A stretch of 64,000 nt of DNA from Botryosphaeria dothidea (GCA_011503125.2 WWBZ02000022.1:2170001-2234000), one strand, 5' to 3'. Shown: positions 12,287 through 24,266, numbered from the stretch's first letter. Program-made: numbers and translations. Notes: a model not told the origin generated them from the sequence alone.

Positions 12287-13406
12287 ATCAATACAAACCT
12301 CATAGTTTCTGTTTGATGGCAACTACTTGATCATAGATGGATAACTCCATCGAAGGCGTGATGCTCCCATGTTGGGGATCTTTACTTGGATGAAGTGCTT
12401 GCGGCCTGATGGTGTTAGCGAGCTGCCAATCTGACAAAGGGGGGAATTGGTACTTTAGCTGGATGCAACTTGCGCTTGACGAGTTGTCTGATGAAAAGAA
12501 TGGGTGGAAAACGAGTCCTCGCGAGGATTATATGCTATCAAGTGCCCCGCACACGTGATGAGGACGCTAGTGGAGGGGTGTCTGGCTATGCTTCTACGCT
12601 AAGAGCGAATATGTCGAGACATTGGCTCTTGTCAACGTTGTGCTCCACTCGAAACGACTCATCGTCAGGATTGACAGGGAAGAAGGCTGGGCGCCCGAAT
12701 CCGTTACCCACTGGTGACGACTTCAACCCATCGTTTGATGGATGTCGTGAGATAACTTTGCCATTGAATAACAGCCATCATCGAGATCGTCGTGCCTTGC
12801 CCTTCGAAAATTTATCAAGCTATCCAATGGCGCGGGAGCGCAGCGATTGGCTTCGGCCGCGCTATCCGGCCAATGGGGCACTCAAGAGACGGAAGAAGGT
12901 GGTCCAACCTGGTGGCTCAAGAAAATGGCGCATCTCGGTTGAACTGGCTCGACCACAGCCCACCTATCACGTACAGCCTTGTGCCGGGCTGGAAATCCCC
13001 AACAAGTAGCGGCTGCTTGATGCGTATCATCTTCATCCTGTGCAGCACAGGTGACCTTTCTTAATGCACCAGGTGGGAGAATTTGCACACCTTCCAATTC
13101 TGCTGAATCCGAATTCAGTGTAGAATGTAACACAGATTAGAGTGTCAAAATACGGGATCAAGAGGTCAAATTACGACAAATATCATTTTTCGTGCAAGGC
13201 GCCTTTTTGCAGCCGCCGTCTTAAACAAAACCGATCCCTCCCAGATATGGTCAAGAAGAAAAGCCCGGTATTTCGCAAAACGCCAAATACGCCCGCCGCC
13301 GTATCGGTACAATGCAGCATTTTCCATCCGAAAATCCACGCTGTCCCCAGTATCATGCTCCATGCACCGTGTGCTTACATCGCAGCGGAGAAAACGGAAC
13401 GAGTAT
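12287..13406. other. Intergenic region upstream of THI4 and downstream of NOP56
   Basis: This is 1.1 kb holding the THI4 promoter. A 179-codon frame at 12470-13009 lacks any family-like motif and is not accepted. An E-box CACGTG occurs at about 12553 (GCACACGTGATG). Nothing else is supported. Confidence 0.45.
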
Positions 13407-15074
13407 TTACTCTGACTTCCTCTTCTTCTTCTTTTCCTTCTTCTCGCCCTCCTCTTGCTTCCTCTTCTTCTTGTCCGACTCATCGACGGCGCCCTCACTC
13501 TTGCGCTTCTTCTTCTTCTCCTTCTTGTCCTCGCCGTCGACCATCGAGACATCGCCATCAGTGTCCTTGGACTTGGACTTCTTGTCCTTCTTCTTCTCCT
13601 TCTTCTCCCTCTTGGCAGGCTTCTCCTCTTCGCCACTGCCCGCACCGTCAACGTCGATATCGGCAAGGACCTTGTCCATAGCGTTTTTCTACTTCCATTA
13701 GTGTTTGTGGCTATGTGGCATTCAACGGTGTACTTACCATGGCAACCTCGTTCTTGGTCGGAGGGACACCGGAGCGGTAGAATTCAAGGCGCTCCTCAAC
13801 CTGAGCGCGGAGAGCCTCACCATACTTGGTGGTGGGGTTCTCGGAGAAGTTGTCGATTCTCGAGGCAATCGTACACTTGTTGGCGAGGAAGCGAGAGATG
13901 CGGCCCTTGTTCTTGGCACCGGCCTTGCCAATGAAGGAAGAGTGGTAGATGAGACCGTACTTGGGGGTGTTACCCTTGGTCTTAAGCGCTCTGAAGAGAG
14001 CCTTCTCGGCACCGAGAATTTGGACAGTTGAAGCGGCGTACTTGGAAAGGTTGGTCAAGCTACCGGCCTTGGAAATCAAGCGAGCAGCGACAGTCTCGCC
14101 AATGAGAGCCGCCAGGTTGGGCGCAACAACACCCATCTTGTTGACAAGGTATCCACTGAGGCTCTTGCGGTACTGGGAAAGGCTCAGAGCGCGGTTGGCA
14201 AACAGCATTACGTTCTCCATGTCGGTCTCCGAAATATCACGACCCATGCTGACGCGGGCAGCGTTGATGATTTCCTGGGCGACGGTCTCGTCGTCATCGA
14301 CAAGAGCAGCCAGATCGTGCAGCTTGTCGTCGTTCAAGGTGGTTTTGTCGCCAATGAAGATGGCCAACTTGACGTACTTGTGGTTGTCCGAAACAATCTT
14401 GACCAGTTCCGGGAAGTGCCAGCCATACCATTCCCTCACGCGCATGCAGAAAGTGTTGACGGCCTTGTCGAGCTGGTCGAGGGTCGCAATGGCCTGGATG
14501 ATGTGGTTGTCGTTCTTCTGAACGCTGAACTTCACCTTGGCGCGAGAGTAGGCGTGGCCGAGACCAAGCTGAGCGCGGTCAACATCGCCCTCCTGGAGCT
14601 GCTTCAAAAGCTTCGGGGCGTGCAGGCGAAGGCCGCGCAGCAGATCGGCGACGACCTCGCTAACTTCGGCAGTCTCGCACTCGATGTAGGGGAAGTTTGC
14701 CTTGACGCTACCGGCCAAGTTCTTCTCCTGAACGCCGAGGGTCACCTTGTTCTTCTTTCCGGGGTTCGGGATGTGCATCTCGAGGACGGACTTGAGGTAG
14801 TCGGAGCAGATACCCTCAGAGATGTCGTTCTGGTTCTCGAGAGCCTGAGCAGCGCCCTGGAAGGGAGCGAAACCCTGGACCTCGACCATCTTGCCGAAGG
14901 TCGAGAGTTCCTTGGCCTTCTGCTGGACCTCCTTCAGGCGGTTGCCGATGGTCTCAGGCTGGAGCTTGACCTTAAAGACCTGGGCGGGGTGAGTACAAAG
15001 CTTGACATTTTGCGGAAGCGGAGACTGACGGCATAGCCCACGGGGGACTCGTGCAAAAGGTAGTCGACAGACAT
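13407..15074 (-). CDS. NOP56: Nucleolar protein NOP56 (box C/D snoRNP core)
   Basis: Core protein of box C/D snoRNPs, needed for 2'-O-methylation and processing of pre-rRNA in the nucleolus. Three exons (15074-15030, 14979-13738, 13688-13407) give 522 residues. The first exon codes only for MSVDYLLHESPVGYA. The Nop domain is clear: GLGHAYSRAKVKFSVQ, MRVREWYGWHFPELVKI, APNLAALIGETVAARLISKAGSL and ILGAEKALFRALKTKGNTPKYGLIYHS. The last exon encodes the Lys/Glu-rich KKE/D-type tail ending KKKRKSE, typical of NOP56. The gene is head-to-head with the RSC1/2 gene, 351 bp apart. Confidence 0.97.
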
Positions 15075-15425
15075 GACGGCGGCGTCGCGAAGCGATTGCG
15101 ATGGTCGAAGGAGAAAGCCCAAGCCGGGGGCGCGTAGAGGGCAATGGTCGTGCTGCAACTGGTCGCCGGCTGTGCTGGGTGTGCGCGTCGCGAACTTCGA
15201 ACTTTTTTCCTTGGACTTTCCGGATAAAGTTCGGCTATACCAGCCTTTAGCGAGCAGCGGAACGGCGACTTAACGGCAGGGCCCCGGCGCGTCCTCCAGC
15301 CCTCAGCCCCATCAGCACCGCGCTGACCTCGCAAATCGCCGTCGCGTCGCATCGCATCGCTTCGCCGAGCCTTTGCGCTTCGCTGCATTCGCCCGCAGTC
15401 CCGCCTCCGGCGCCCATCGCCCGCC
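15075..15425. promoter_or_regulatory. Bidirectional promoter NOP56 / RSC1-2
   Basis: A 351 bp GC-rich spacer between two divergent start codons must serve as promoter for both genes. I see no clear TATA box and did not identify specific transcription-factor sites. Confidence 0.6.
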
Positions 15426-18304
15426 ATGGCCTCCCAAGACCAGGGCAGCGCGACTCCAGTCCCGACCACAGAGACCGCGCCGGACGCGCCAGAGAGCGAC
15501 ATCCCGGAGGAGAAATGGAAGGCCATGCAAGCCGTCCTCAACAATGTCTACAATCACAGAATCGAGGAGTAAGCCGTCCTCCACCTGCACCTAGTGCCCG
15601 CGCTTTTCGCAGCCGCCAGCGACTGCGCACCACGTTGCTGACCACCCGCAGTGGCTACGATCCATCCAAGTTGTTTCAACGCAAGATCAACAAGCGCCAG
15701 CTTCCTGACTACTACGAAGTCATCAAGGAGCCAATGGCCTTGAGCATCATCAAACAAAAGGTCCACGCCAGAGAGTATGCGAGCTTCGAGGACTACGTCC
15801 GCGACTTCATCCTCATTACCTACAACGCTCAGGTCTATAACCGCCAGGACTCGCAAGCATATCAAGACGCTCTAGTTATCAAGGAATACTTTGAGTCGGA
15901 ACTGAAGCGCTTGATCAATGAGAAGGTCATCGTAGAGGAGGAAGCGAAGATACCATACTTGGGCGAGATTCCCACCTATGAGGATCCTGCGCCGGAAGAG
16001 CCCGAGGAGGAAGAGGATGAGGAAGAAGATGAAGACGATGAAGAAGAAGACGATGATGACGAGGACGAAAAGCCGAAGCGCAAGCGAGGCGGGCCCAGGT
16101 CAACTGCAGCCATCACAAAGCGCGAGGGAGGCAGCAAGGATGAGACCAAGGACAAGGCAGCGAACGATGCTGAATCGCGCAAGAAGAGAGGGCGGCCTCC
16201 GCGGGTAGACACTCCGATGGAAGCTCGAATCAAGGCCATCATGAAGGCGATCCGCAAGCCGAGAAATGATCAAAACCAGTTGATGGTTAGCCATTTTGAG
16301 CGCACTCCGGATAAATCTGCTATGCCCGAATATTACAACGAAATCAAAAACCCCATGGCCATGGATACCCTCAAGAAAAAACTGAAGAGGAAGAAGTACC
16401 AATCCATCGACCAGTTCATGAAGGATGTCGAACTTATGTTCGAGAACGCCAAGTCCTACAATCAGGATGAGAGCCAGATCTACAAGGACGCAGTCTTCCT
16501 GCAAAAAGAGGCTCGAAAGGCCGCAGAAGAAGAAAAGAAGAAGCCAGATTCTGACTACGTCATGGAAGATGGCCGCATACCCATGCCCGAGGGTATTCTG
16601 CACAACGGCGAGTGTTGGAAGGTCGGTGACTGGGTCCATATCCAGAATGCCAACGACCTTACAAAGCCCATCGTCGCTCAAATATACCGGACCTGGCAGG
16701 ACTCCGAAGGTGGCAAATGGGTCAATGCATGCTGGTATTACAGACCAGAACAGACTGTACACCGCTTCGATCGTCACTTCTATGAAAATGAGGTTGTCAA
16801 GACCGGACAGTACCGTGATCATCCTATCGACGAGGTCATCGATCGGTGTTTCGTCATGTTCTTTACGCGTTATAACAAAGGCCGCCCCAGAAATTTTGCG
16901 GCGGACAAGGAGATCTACGTTTGTGAAGCGCGATACAACGAAGAGAAGCACAAGCTGAACAAGATCAAAACATGGGCAAGCTGTTTGCCTGACGAAGTCC
17001 GCGATAAGGATTACGAAATGGATCTCTTCGACGCCCCTCGGAAGATCAAAAAGGTGCCAAGTCCCATCGCCTATCTTCTGAAAGATGAGGCAAAGGAGAC
17101 GGATGATTTGCCGGAGCCGGAATGGGGAGCAGCAAATGCTCCTCCCAAAATCGGTGCTGTCCACAAGCGACCCCGAGACCCCAAGGAATCACCACCACCA
17201 GAGCCGACACCGTCGCCTCCTCCCCAACCTGCGCCAGCGCCGCGACAAGACTCGAACATGTCGGCACATGCAGCAAACGGTGCCAATGGTCAAAGACCTG
17301 ATTATTCCATGGGAGGTCACACCTCACAAACGCCAGGTGCCGCGCCAACACCGCAACCGCACCACACCCAGCCAACCTACACCCCTCAACCCCACTCCTA
17401 CCACCAACACTCAGCCTCACCCGCGCCGCCGATGCAACCACTCGGCGCGTCACATCCGAACAGCTTCCCGCCATCCCTCACGCCTCACGCCAACGCCTAC
17501 GCCGCCCCGCCTAACGTTGCAACCTCCGTCGCCTCCACCTACTCCACCGGCCCACCCATGCCGTCCACCGTTTATGCCCAGCAGCTGCGCTCGCAGCAGC
17601 ACGCGCAGCACCACCCAGCCAACCCTTACGCCGCCCCACCAGGTGCGACGCCCTACGCACCAACACCCTACGGCGCGCCGGGGCCGGGCGCCCACGCGCA
17701 GACGTACAAGCCCGCCCAGGCCATCGAGGTGTACCGGCTGGACGACCACACCAACGCCATGATCCCGCCACGCGTGCGCGACCAGTTCCAGCAGGACGAG
17801 CAAGGCCGCGTCCTCTTCTTCACGGCGCCGCCGCTCGACGCGCTGCCGCCCGCCAGCAAGAACGCCGACGGCACGCCCGCCGCCGCCCTCGGCCACGATG
17901 TCCGCTACCTCGCCGCCAAGCGCAAGCGTGAAGCCCTCCTGCAAGAGAGGAAGCGCAAGCGCGCGGATGCCGAGGACGACGCCACGAAGAAGCGGGTGCG
18001 CAAGGAGGAGGAGCGGGAGCGCTTGAGAAGGGAGATCGAGAAGCTGACCATCAAGGCGACCAAGGTGCTCGAGCAGCAGTTGGACGTGGTGACGAAGCAG
18101 GATTTCGAGGCCTTGCTGGCCGCTGATGGTGAGGAGGCGGGGAGCGAGGAGTGGAAGAAGCGGATGGAGAGGGAGTTGGACAGGCTGGGCGAGGCGCAGA
18201 AGGAGGTGCTGAGGAAGCAGCTCAGCAGAGAAGTGGAGGAGGAGAAGTGGTTGAAAAACAAGGAGGTTGAGATTAGTGGCATGACGAGCTTGCTGGAAGG
18301 ATAG
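15426..18304 (+). CDS. RSC1: RSC chromatin-remodelling complex subunit RSC1/RSC2 (double bromodomain, AT-hook, BAH)
   Basis: Subunit of the RSC remodeller that reads acetylated histones. Two exons (15426-15568, 15652-18304) give 931 residues starting MASQDQGSATPVP. Bromodomain 1 (about 48-140) shows PDYYEVIKEPMAL and TYNAQVYN. An acidic run of Glu/Asp follows, then an AT-hook RKKRGRPPRV (about 223-232). Bromodomain 2 (about 235-340) shows MPEYYNEIKNPMAM and FENAKSYN. A BAH domain (about 350-500) contains CWKVGDWVHIQN, ACWYYRPEQT and YNKGRPRNF. Residues about 557-750 form a Pro/His/Gln/Ala-rich linker, and the tail is basic coiled coil. This order matches yeast Rsc1 and Rsc2; filamentous fungi usually have one such gene (established knowledge). 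PBRM1-like proteins have more bromodomains. Confidence 0.95.
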
Positions 18305-19103
18305 TGGGGTTTGCGTGGACGATTGCTGGTGGAGGCGAAGAGGGGTTGCTTGGGCTGAGATTGGTAATGCCTGCGGCTGCAAGTGTCCCTATATTCTTTC
18401 ACCGAAGAAGTCATGAAAAGGATCAGTCGTTTTATGTACGAGTAACACGTGCGGCACGGATATGTCGCAGATAGACACGCAGTTGAGACCTTTTCTCCCA
18501 CGACAAATAGGGCCCCACGATTGTGCAGAGGTGTGCTGTGACTGACGGTGACCGCCGTATTCGATACGTAAAAACAGGTTAGAGAATGGTCAGATCAATA
18601 GTGCCATGGAAGCTACAGCATTCGTTCAGACGGCCCATCCCCCTCAGTCTTGTCATTTTTCTCATCAACACAGCTCACCCTGCATACCAAAATTCACCTC
18701 CCATTTTGCACTGCACGAGCATAGCATTGTAGATATGTCCTCCGCGCTGCGGATATCTTTTAATTCGATCTTTTGCTATACCAAGCCCATGACGGAAGAG
18801 AAAAGGTCAAGAGAATTTTGAACCTAGGCTAGAGAACGTGAGCCCACAGGAGGAAGAATTGATAATTCGCTTTTGTTTTCGTCTTTCGTATATTTCTCCC
18901 GAGAAACGGTTGTGCTCCCATTGCCGTTGAACGCCTGACTGAGATAAAGAAAAGAGGAAAAGAAATTCTCCATCACGAAGTATTCAAGTCCCGTCGACCC
19001 CGTCGACCTTTCCATGGTCCATGTCATCAACTAGTTGAACCTTACTTTTGCGCATAATCCAAGGGTATCTTTCAGTGTTGGGCGGGCAGGTAATCAACTC
19101 AAC
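18305..19103. other. Intergenic region (convergent RSC and UNG1 3' ends)
   Basis: Nearly 800 bp with no supportable gene. The open frames at 18606-18821 and 18824-19030 are short and featureless. Confidence 0.5.
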
Positions 19104-20713
19104 TCAGACACCGGCCTTCTCAGGCGCGACGTTCAGGTTCCAGTCGATGGGCCCGTTCTCCTCGCCGTAGCGCTGAGAGAGCCACTCATTGGCCTTCGTG
19201 AAGTGACCATTGTCAAACTAGATAGTGAGTTCCATTACGTTAGCGGATACATTGTTTGCAAAGTCAAAACGGTGAGATACGAATTGGTGATGTTGCCCTC
19301 AGAGCTCTCTTTGATAATCAGCGTCTGATAGCTATCACCCTCTAGGCAGACCCCACATGACATCCGGCTCTCCCTCAATGGGAAGAACACGCGACGTATC
19401 AATGCGAGGGAAATACGGAGATGGAGAGAAGCGAGACTCATAAGTATCTGTTTCACGACACTTTGGTCGTTCGTCACCGGGCAAAGAACCCTCTCGTCCC
19501 ACTCAAGAAAGAAAGGGCAATGACTTACGAAACCCTTATGTGCGCTCAGTGGGCTCGGGTGCACACTCTTTAGCACCAGGTGTCTCTGGGCATTGACACT
19601 CCTACACCTCTGCTGCGCCGGTGTGCCCCACGCCAAGAACACTACGCCATTTGTCCGCACCCGGTTCACTGTGTCGATGACCTTCTGGGTAAAACGTTCC
19701 CAACCCTTCTGACTATGGCTGTTGGCTTCGTGCGCGCGCACCGTCAAGCATGTGTTCAGCAGTAGCACACCCCGGTCCGCCCAGGGTGTGAGCAAACCTC
19801 CGTTCTTGGGAGGCGCCTCAAAGTCTGGGTACTGCTTCTTGAGGGCGGCATAAATGTTCTTGAGCGAAGGAGGCGCGGGGGTGGGCGGCCGAACGGAGAA
19901 GCAGAGGCCGTGTGCCTGATTGTAGTTGTGATAGGGATCTTGGCCAAGGATGACGGCTTTGACGGTGTTGAGGGGGGTGTGACGAGACCTGTGGGTCGAA
20001 GGAGTCAGACATGCATGTGAAGGATTGGACTGCATCCCAGAGCGTAAGAGGGCAGAATTATGGCATGAATGGCACTTGCGAGAGGGAGCAGGTCCGCATC
20101 GTAGTGTGCGACGGTAGGAATGGAGAACAGTATGCTAGCAAGTGCAAGCAATCATTGGTTTGCATCAGACGGGACCAAACCAAGCCTGTCCACAGGGTCG
20201 TCTCCGCATTCATGCTGTCCAATGCCGAGTGAATCGATCGAGAGACAGTAATTGACACTATGCGATGGGCTGCACCTGCGCAAGGCAACACAGCCAAATG
20301 CAGGATGCAGCAAATGCAACGTGCCAGGCAGCAGAATAGGAATCAGTGTGCACTCACCATGAATAAATGTCCTGCTCAGGCGGGAATATCTTCTTCCCAG
20401 CCTCCTTCTCTTTCTTGAGGAAGCGCTTGAGATTGAGGAACTCAGGCGAGGTGATTTCCTCCTTGAGATGAAGCAGCCAGCTTTCGTGTAGAGTATCAAT
20501 CTCGAGCTTCAGCAGCTCTTTTTGTTCATCCGTGAGCTTCGCAACCCAGGCGTCCTTGTCGAACTTGGCGGTAGGCTTGATCGCGGCGGCGCCATTCGAA
20601 GCAGTGCCCGACGCGGTCTTGGGCGGGCCGAAGAACGCGGTGATGCTGCCATTGGCCTTCGGTTTCTTCGCGTCGGAAGTGGCGGCGTCTGCAGCCTTGC
20701 GCTTGAGCGACAT
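19104..20713 (-). CDS. UNG1: Uracil-DNA glycosylase (family 1, UNG)
   Basis: Removes uracil from DNA to start base-excision repair in nucleus and mitochondria. Three exons (20713-20358, 19988-19529, 19217-19104) join in frame to 309 residues. Catalytic motif A is GQDPYH with Asp136. Motif B is HPSPLS with His262. The uracil pocket FSV and the leucine-loop region match family 1. The reading across the last junction, HKGF|FDNGHF, fits the usual GFF in this family. The N-terminal part is Lys-rich and contains GSITAFFGPP, a weakened PCNA-binding-like box without the usual Gln. The introns are long for this genome (369 and 311 nt). Divergent from the KGG-repeat gene. Confidence 0.95.
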
Positions 20714-21139
20714 GACGACAAGTGTGCGTGAGAAAATGATGTCGGGAGTGAGGATGCTTGAGGGCGAGGAGTGGTGGGTGAGGGATGAAGCTAGGCGGCA
20801 GCTGCACGTGGATTTCGATGAGGCAATGACCCCGGTCGGGGTTCGCGGGTGCGCGTCTTCGCGCGCGACCGTTGGAGGACGCGTCGTCGCGCGGCATGCA
20901 CGCTCCACATGACGTTGCGTCACAACGATCACACGCAGCAGGTCAGACTCCAAGGCAAACAGGAAAGGGCCCTGGAGACTCCCGCGTGTGTGATCTATAA
21001 AGGATGGCAAGATGGGCCGTTATGGCCTCTCTTCTTCAACACAGTTCACTGCTTCGGACTGCAGCTTCAGCATAACTTCAGCACGAGAACCAGTACTACA
21101 ACCCAATACCACCAACAGCAAACACTCCAACCAATCAAC
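20714..21139. promoter_or_regulatory. Bidirectional promoter UNG1 / KGG-repeat gene
   Basis: A 426 bp spacer between divergent starts. A TATAAA lies at 20996-21001, about 140 bp upstream of the KGG-gene ATG and on its strand, which suits an inducible, stage-specific gene. The UNG1 side is GC-rich and has no obvious TATA. Confidence 0.55.
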
Positions 21140-21773
21140 ATGGCCGACACCAACCCCGCCAACTTCGCCAACCGCCCCACTGAGGAGGTACGTAGCTGCA
21201 ATCACCTTCACTTGTGAGGTTTCTTTACAACGCTGGACTGCAGACGCTGTGGGTTGAAGCAAAGGTCCAAAGCGACGCTGAAGTGGGGACTACACTGTAC
21301 ACGTCTGGATGATTGCTCCACTCATCTTGTCTCGCTTCTCTGGCCTTGCTGCAGGATTGCATTGACATCGGCCACGCTCAATCTCATTCGGTCTTACTGA
21401 CTTCCCCAGGTCCGCGAGATCGCAGCCAAGGGCGGCCATGCCAGCCATGGTGGTCAGACGGTAAGCAGGCCTCCACCTCACTGGTTCCACGCACAGCAGC
21501 TAACGCATGAAGGAGGAATCTCACCCGCCCGGTCGTAACCCCGATGGCACCTTCGTCAAGGGCAGCGAGGCTGCCAAGGAGGCTGGACACAAGGGAGGAT
21601 TGACCACTGCTGAATTGGTAGGCAATAGATGCGCCCACAATAATGCACATACCAAAGACTGACCATAGGGCCAGACTGATGATTCTCACCTGGCGGGCCG
21701 CAACCCGGACGGCACCTTCACCAAGGGAAGTGAGGCCGCCAAGGAAGCCGGACACAAGGGCGGTATCCAGTAG
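21140..21773 (+). CDS. con-10: KGG-repeat conidiation/stress protein (CON-10-like)
   Basis: Small hydrophilic protein with KGG motifs (stress-induced repeat family, PF10685), which in Neurospora CON-10 is produced during conidiation. Its biochemical role is unknown. Four exons (21140-21187, 21410-21460, 21513-21617, 21669-21773) give 102 residues. Exon 2 encodes IAAKGGHASHGGQ. Exons 3 and 4 each encode a near-identical unit built on GRNPDGTF, KGSEAAKEAGHKGG. The two unit exons are both 105 nt, so the gene probably grew by exon duplication. The protein is rich in Gly, Lys and His, with no signal peptide or membrane segment. The first intron is 222 nt. Confidence 0.88.
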
Positions 21774-22456
21774 ATGGGTTGACAACTCAGTATCTGGGGA
21801 GAACGGCTGGAGATGGAACGATGATGGAGTGATGAAACCTCCTGATGATTGATGAGTGCTTGGACCTCTCGGCTGCTAGGTAGCAGCTAGACGAACACGA
21901 AATGGCATAATGAAACTGCCTGCATGCGTCTAGTCAGCGAGATGACGATGAACTTGGGGTGAAGGTGAAGGCAGTATTCAAACCTCTGGCAAGCCTCAGG
22001 CAGGTACGGGTCCACCGGGGAGACGGGGGCATCGGTGATATTGACAATTGCGGATGATGTGTGACGGGATGCCTCGGACCAGGTTCCGTGTTCTGGGGAC
22101 TGGTTGGGGCCACGCGGGGAACAACAACAGGCAGAGACCGCAACGTCGGGAAGCTTGGCTGGCGGCAGAGTGACACAGAATGTACACGCAGGTCAGCCGG
22201 ACGCGTGGCAGAATGAAACAGGAGCTGAGAGGCCGCTACACGGGCGGTGGGCAGGCTGAGGAGCGTGATGGGCAGCGTGCGTCTAGCGCACCCACGGCGA
22301 AATTCGGCGCCGCGGGACCCAAACTGGCGGGCTCGGGTGGCAGAGGAGAAGGGCGCAGAGCTGAGAATCTGGCTTGAGCCTGAACCACTTCTCCGGTATC
22401 TCTTCCCAGCCCTGCGGTACTGCTGGATTCACCCAGTCGCAGAGCAAGAGAGGAAA
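21774..22456. other. Intergenic region
   Basis: This is 683 bp holding the 3' UTR of the KGG gene and the promoter of the methyltransferase. The open frames are short and lack coding character. Confidence 0.5.
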
Positions 22457-24266
22457 ATGTCCCACGACCAGCACCAGCAGCAACAGCAGCAGCATCCTCT
22501 TACTGTGCCGCCAGTTCAACCCGGGTCCACGTCGTCGGTCGACGCCAACAGCCCGCGCTCGATCATCGAGGCTGATGTTCGTCCCGCTCCCTCTCCTCTT
22601 CGCGCCGCCCCGGCCCCTCCCCGCGCCCTTGCGCCCGCACCATCACCGCATCGTCCCGTCGCACGCTGCCTCCGAGCGCCCCCACTGGGATACGCCTGCT
22701 AACAAACACATTCTGAACAGTCGGATGACGCCCAAAGCGACTCTTGGTAGGCGATCTTCTGTCCGCGGCGAGGAGAGCAGGCCCGACTAACTTCCCGACG
22801 CAGCAGCACCAAGTCGGTCCGCGAGAGCATATTCGACTACATCAAAGAGAACGGCCGCACATATCACCGATATGCTCCTGGCTGTAAGTCACCACCCTAC
22901 TTTTCTCCCGCTCAGTAGCTGACGGTGTGTCGCGTAGCCTATCTTTTCCCCAACGATGAAGTATGTGCGATCCGAGTCACTCATCCCTTCGCTCCCCACC
23001 TCTTACTCACCAGCGCATGACACCACTAGCCCGAGACCGAACGATTAGACCTGCAATATGAAATTCTGAAGGTGCTCTTCGGCATGCGCAATCACTTCGC
23101 GCCATTGCACGACCCGAAGAAGATATTGGATATTGGCACAGGGACGGGGAAATGGGCGATCGAAATCGGTACGTGTTGGGCTGCTTACGCATTGGCTTAG
23201 AGAACATCCAGCTGACCGTCTTCAAGGCAGTGAATACCCGGACGCTCAGGTATGAGGCCGAACGTCGTACGTAACGGCAGGGAAACTTACCACGCTGTAG
23301 GTCACCGGAACTGACCTTTCTCCAATTCAGCCAGAATGTAAGACCAGGCAGACAGACCAGGCAGTATGTTCGATCAGACTGACCGTTTCTTTAGGGGTGC
23401 CGGAGAACGTTCAATTCGTGATTGATGATGCGCAGGAGGATGACTGGCTGATCAAGCCAAACTCTTATGACTACATCCACACGCGGGTGTTATTGGGATG
23501 CTTCGAGGACTTCCGTGAAGTGATAAAGAAGTCCTACCGTTACCTCAAGCCCGGTGGGTGGATGGAATCGCAGGAGTTCTACACGACGTTGTACTGCGAC
23601 GACGGGACCATGGAGCCCGACTACCCCTTTGCCGAGTGGACACGCACTCAAGACGCGGCTGCCATGAACTTAGGGCGGCCGCTGCGCATCGCCAACAAGC
23701 TGAAGCGCTGGTATGAGCAGCAAGGATTCGTCGACGTGCACGAAGAGGTCTTCAAGCTCCCGGTGAATCCATGGGCCAAAGATCCCCAGCTAAAGATGCT
23801 TGGCCGATTCAGCGAGAGTAGTCTGCTTGAGGGAATCCAGGCGTTCAGCTTGGCATGGTTTCATCGCGGGCTGGGCTGGACAAAGGATGAGATTGAGGTC
23901 TACCTCGTGCAAGTGCGGAAAGCCATATCGGATCGAAGCATCCATGCTTACCACAAAGTGTAAGTGCAGCGAGCACCCCATCAAAAGCGATGGCTATTCG
24001 CTTTTCCTTTCAAAAGCCCCCACATTTCCTTCCAAGGAAACGACTGTCGTCAAGATTATCTTAGACGGTAGAGATGGTGCATGCATTTAGCGGGTCAGAT
24101 TGGCTAACTCCGCGGGCGCCGTGCTCGCCACACACAGATACGTGGTCTGGGGACGTAAACCCGAAGCGTGGGAAGTCGAGGCGAGAGAAAAAGCCAAACA
24201 GGCCGGAGATGCGGCAGCAGCACAGCCGCTCCAGGCTGAGGCCAGCACTTCCGCCGCGGCTGTCTG
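22457..24266 (+). CDS. LaeA-like SAM-dependent methyltransferase
   Basis: Predicted class I methyltransferase of the fungal LaeA/UMTA type. About nine exons with very short introns join to about 380 residues. The start MSHDQHQQQQQQHP is a poly-Gln tract, followed by a family-like block (IFDYIKENGRTYHRYAPGSYLFPND). SAM motif I is KILDIGTGTGKWAIEIGSEYP, followed by VTGTDLSPIQPEWVPENVQF and the post-motif YDYIHTRVLLG with RYLKPGGWMESQE. The last junction (AYHKV|YVVWGRKP) matches the usual end of the fold. LaeA itself controls secondary metabolism, but many paralogues exist per genome and orthology cannot be claimed here. No biosynthetic cluster lies next to it. Confidence 0.88.

Noticed and set aside
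12470..13009. 179-codon plus-strand frame
   Set aside because: The composition is random-like, there is no family motif, and it lies in the THI4 promoter.
23921..23960. GATCGAAGCATCCATGC, similar to the inverted-repeat arm
   Set aside because: It lies inside the coding sequence of the methyltransferase and has no inverted partner.
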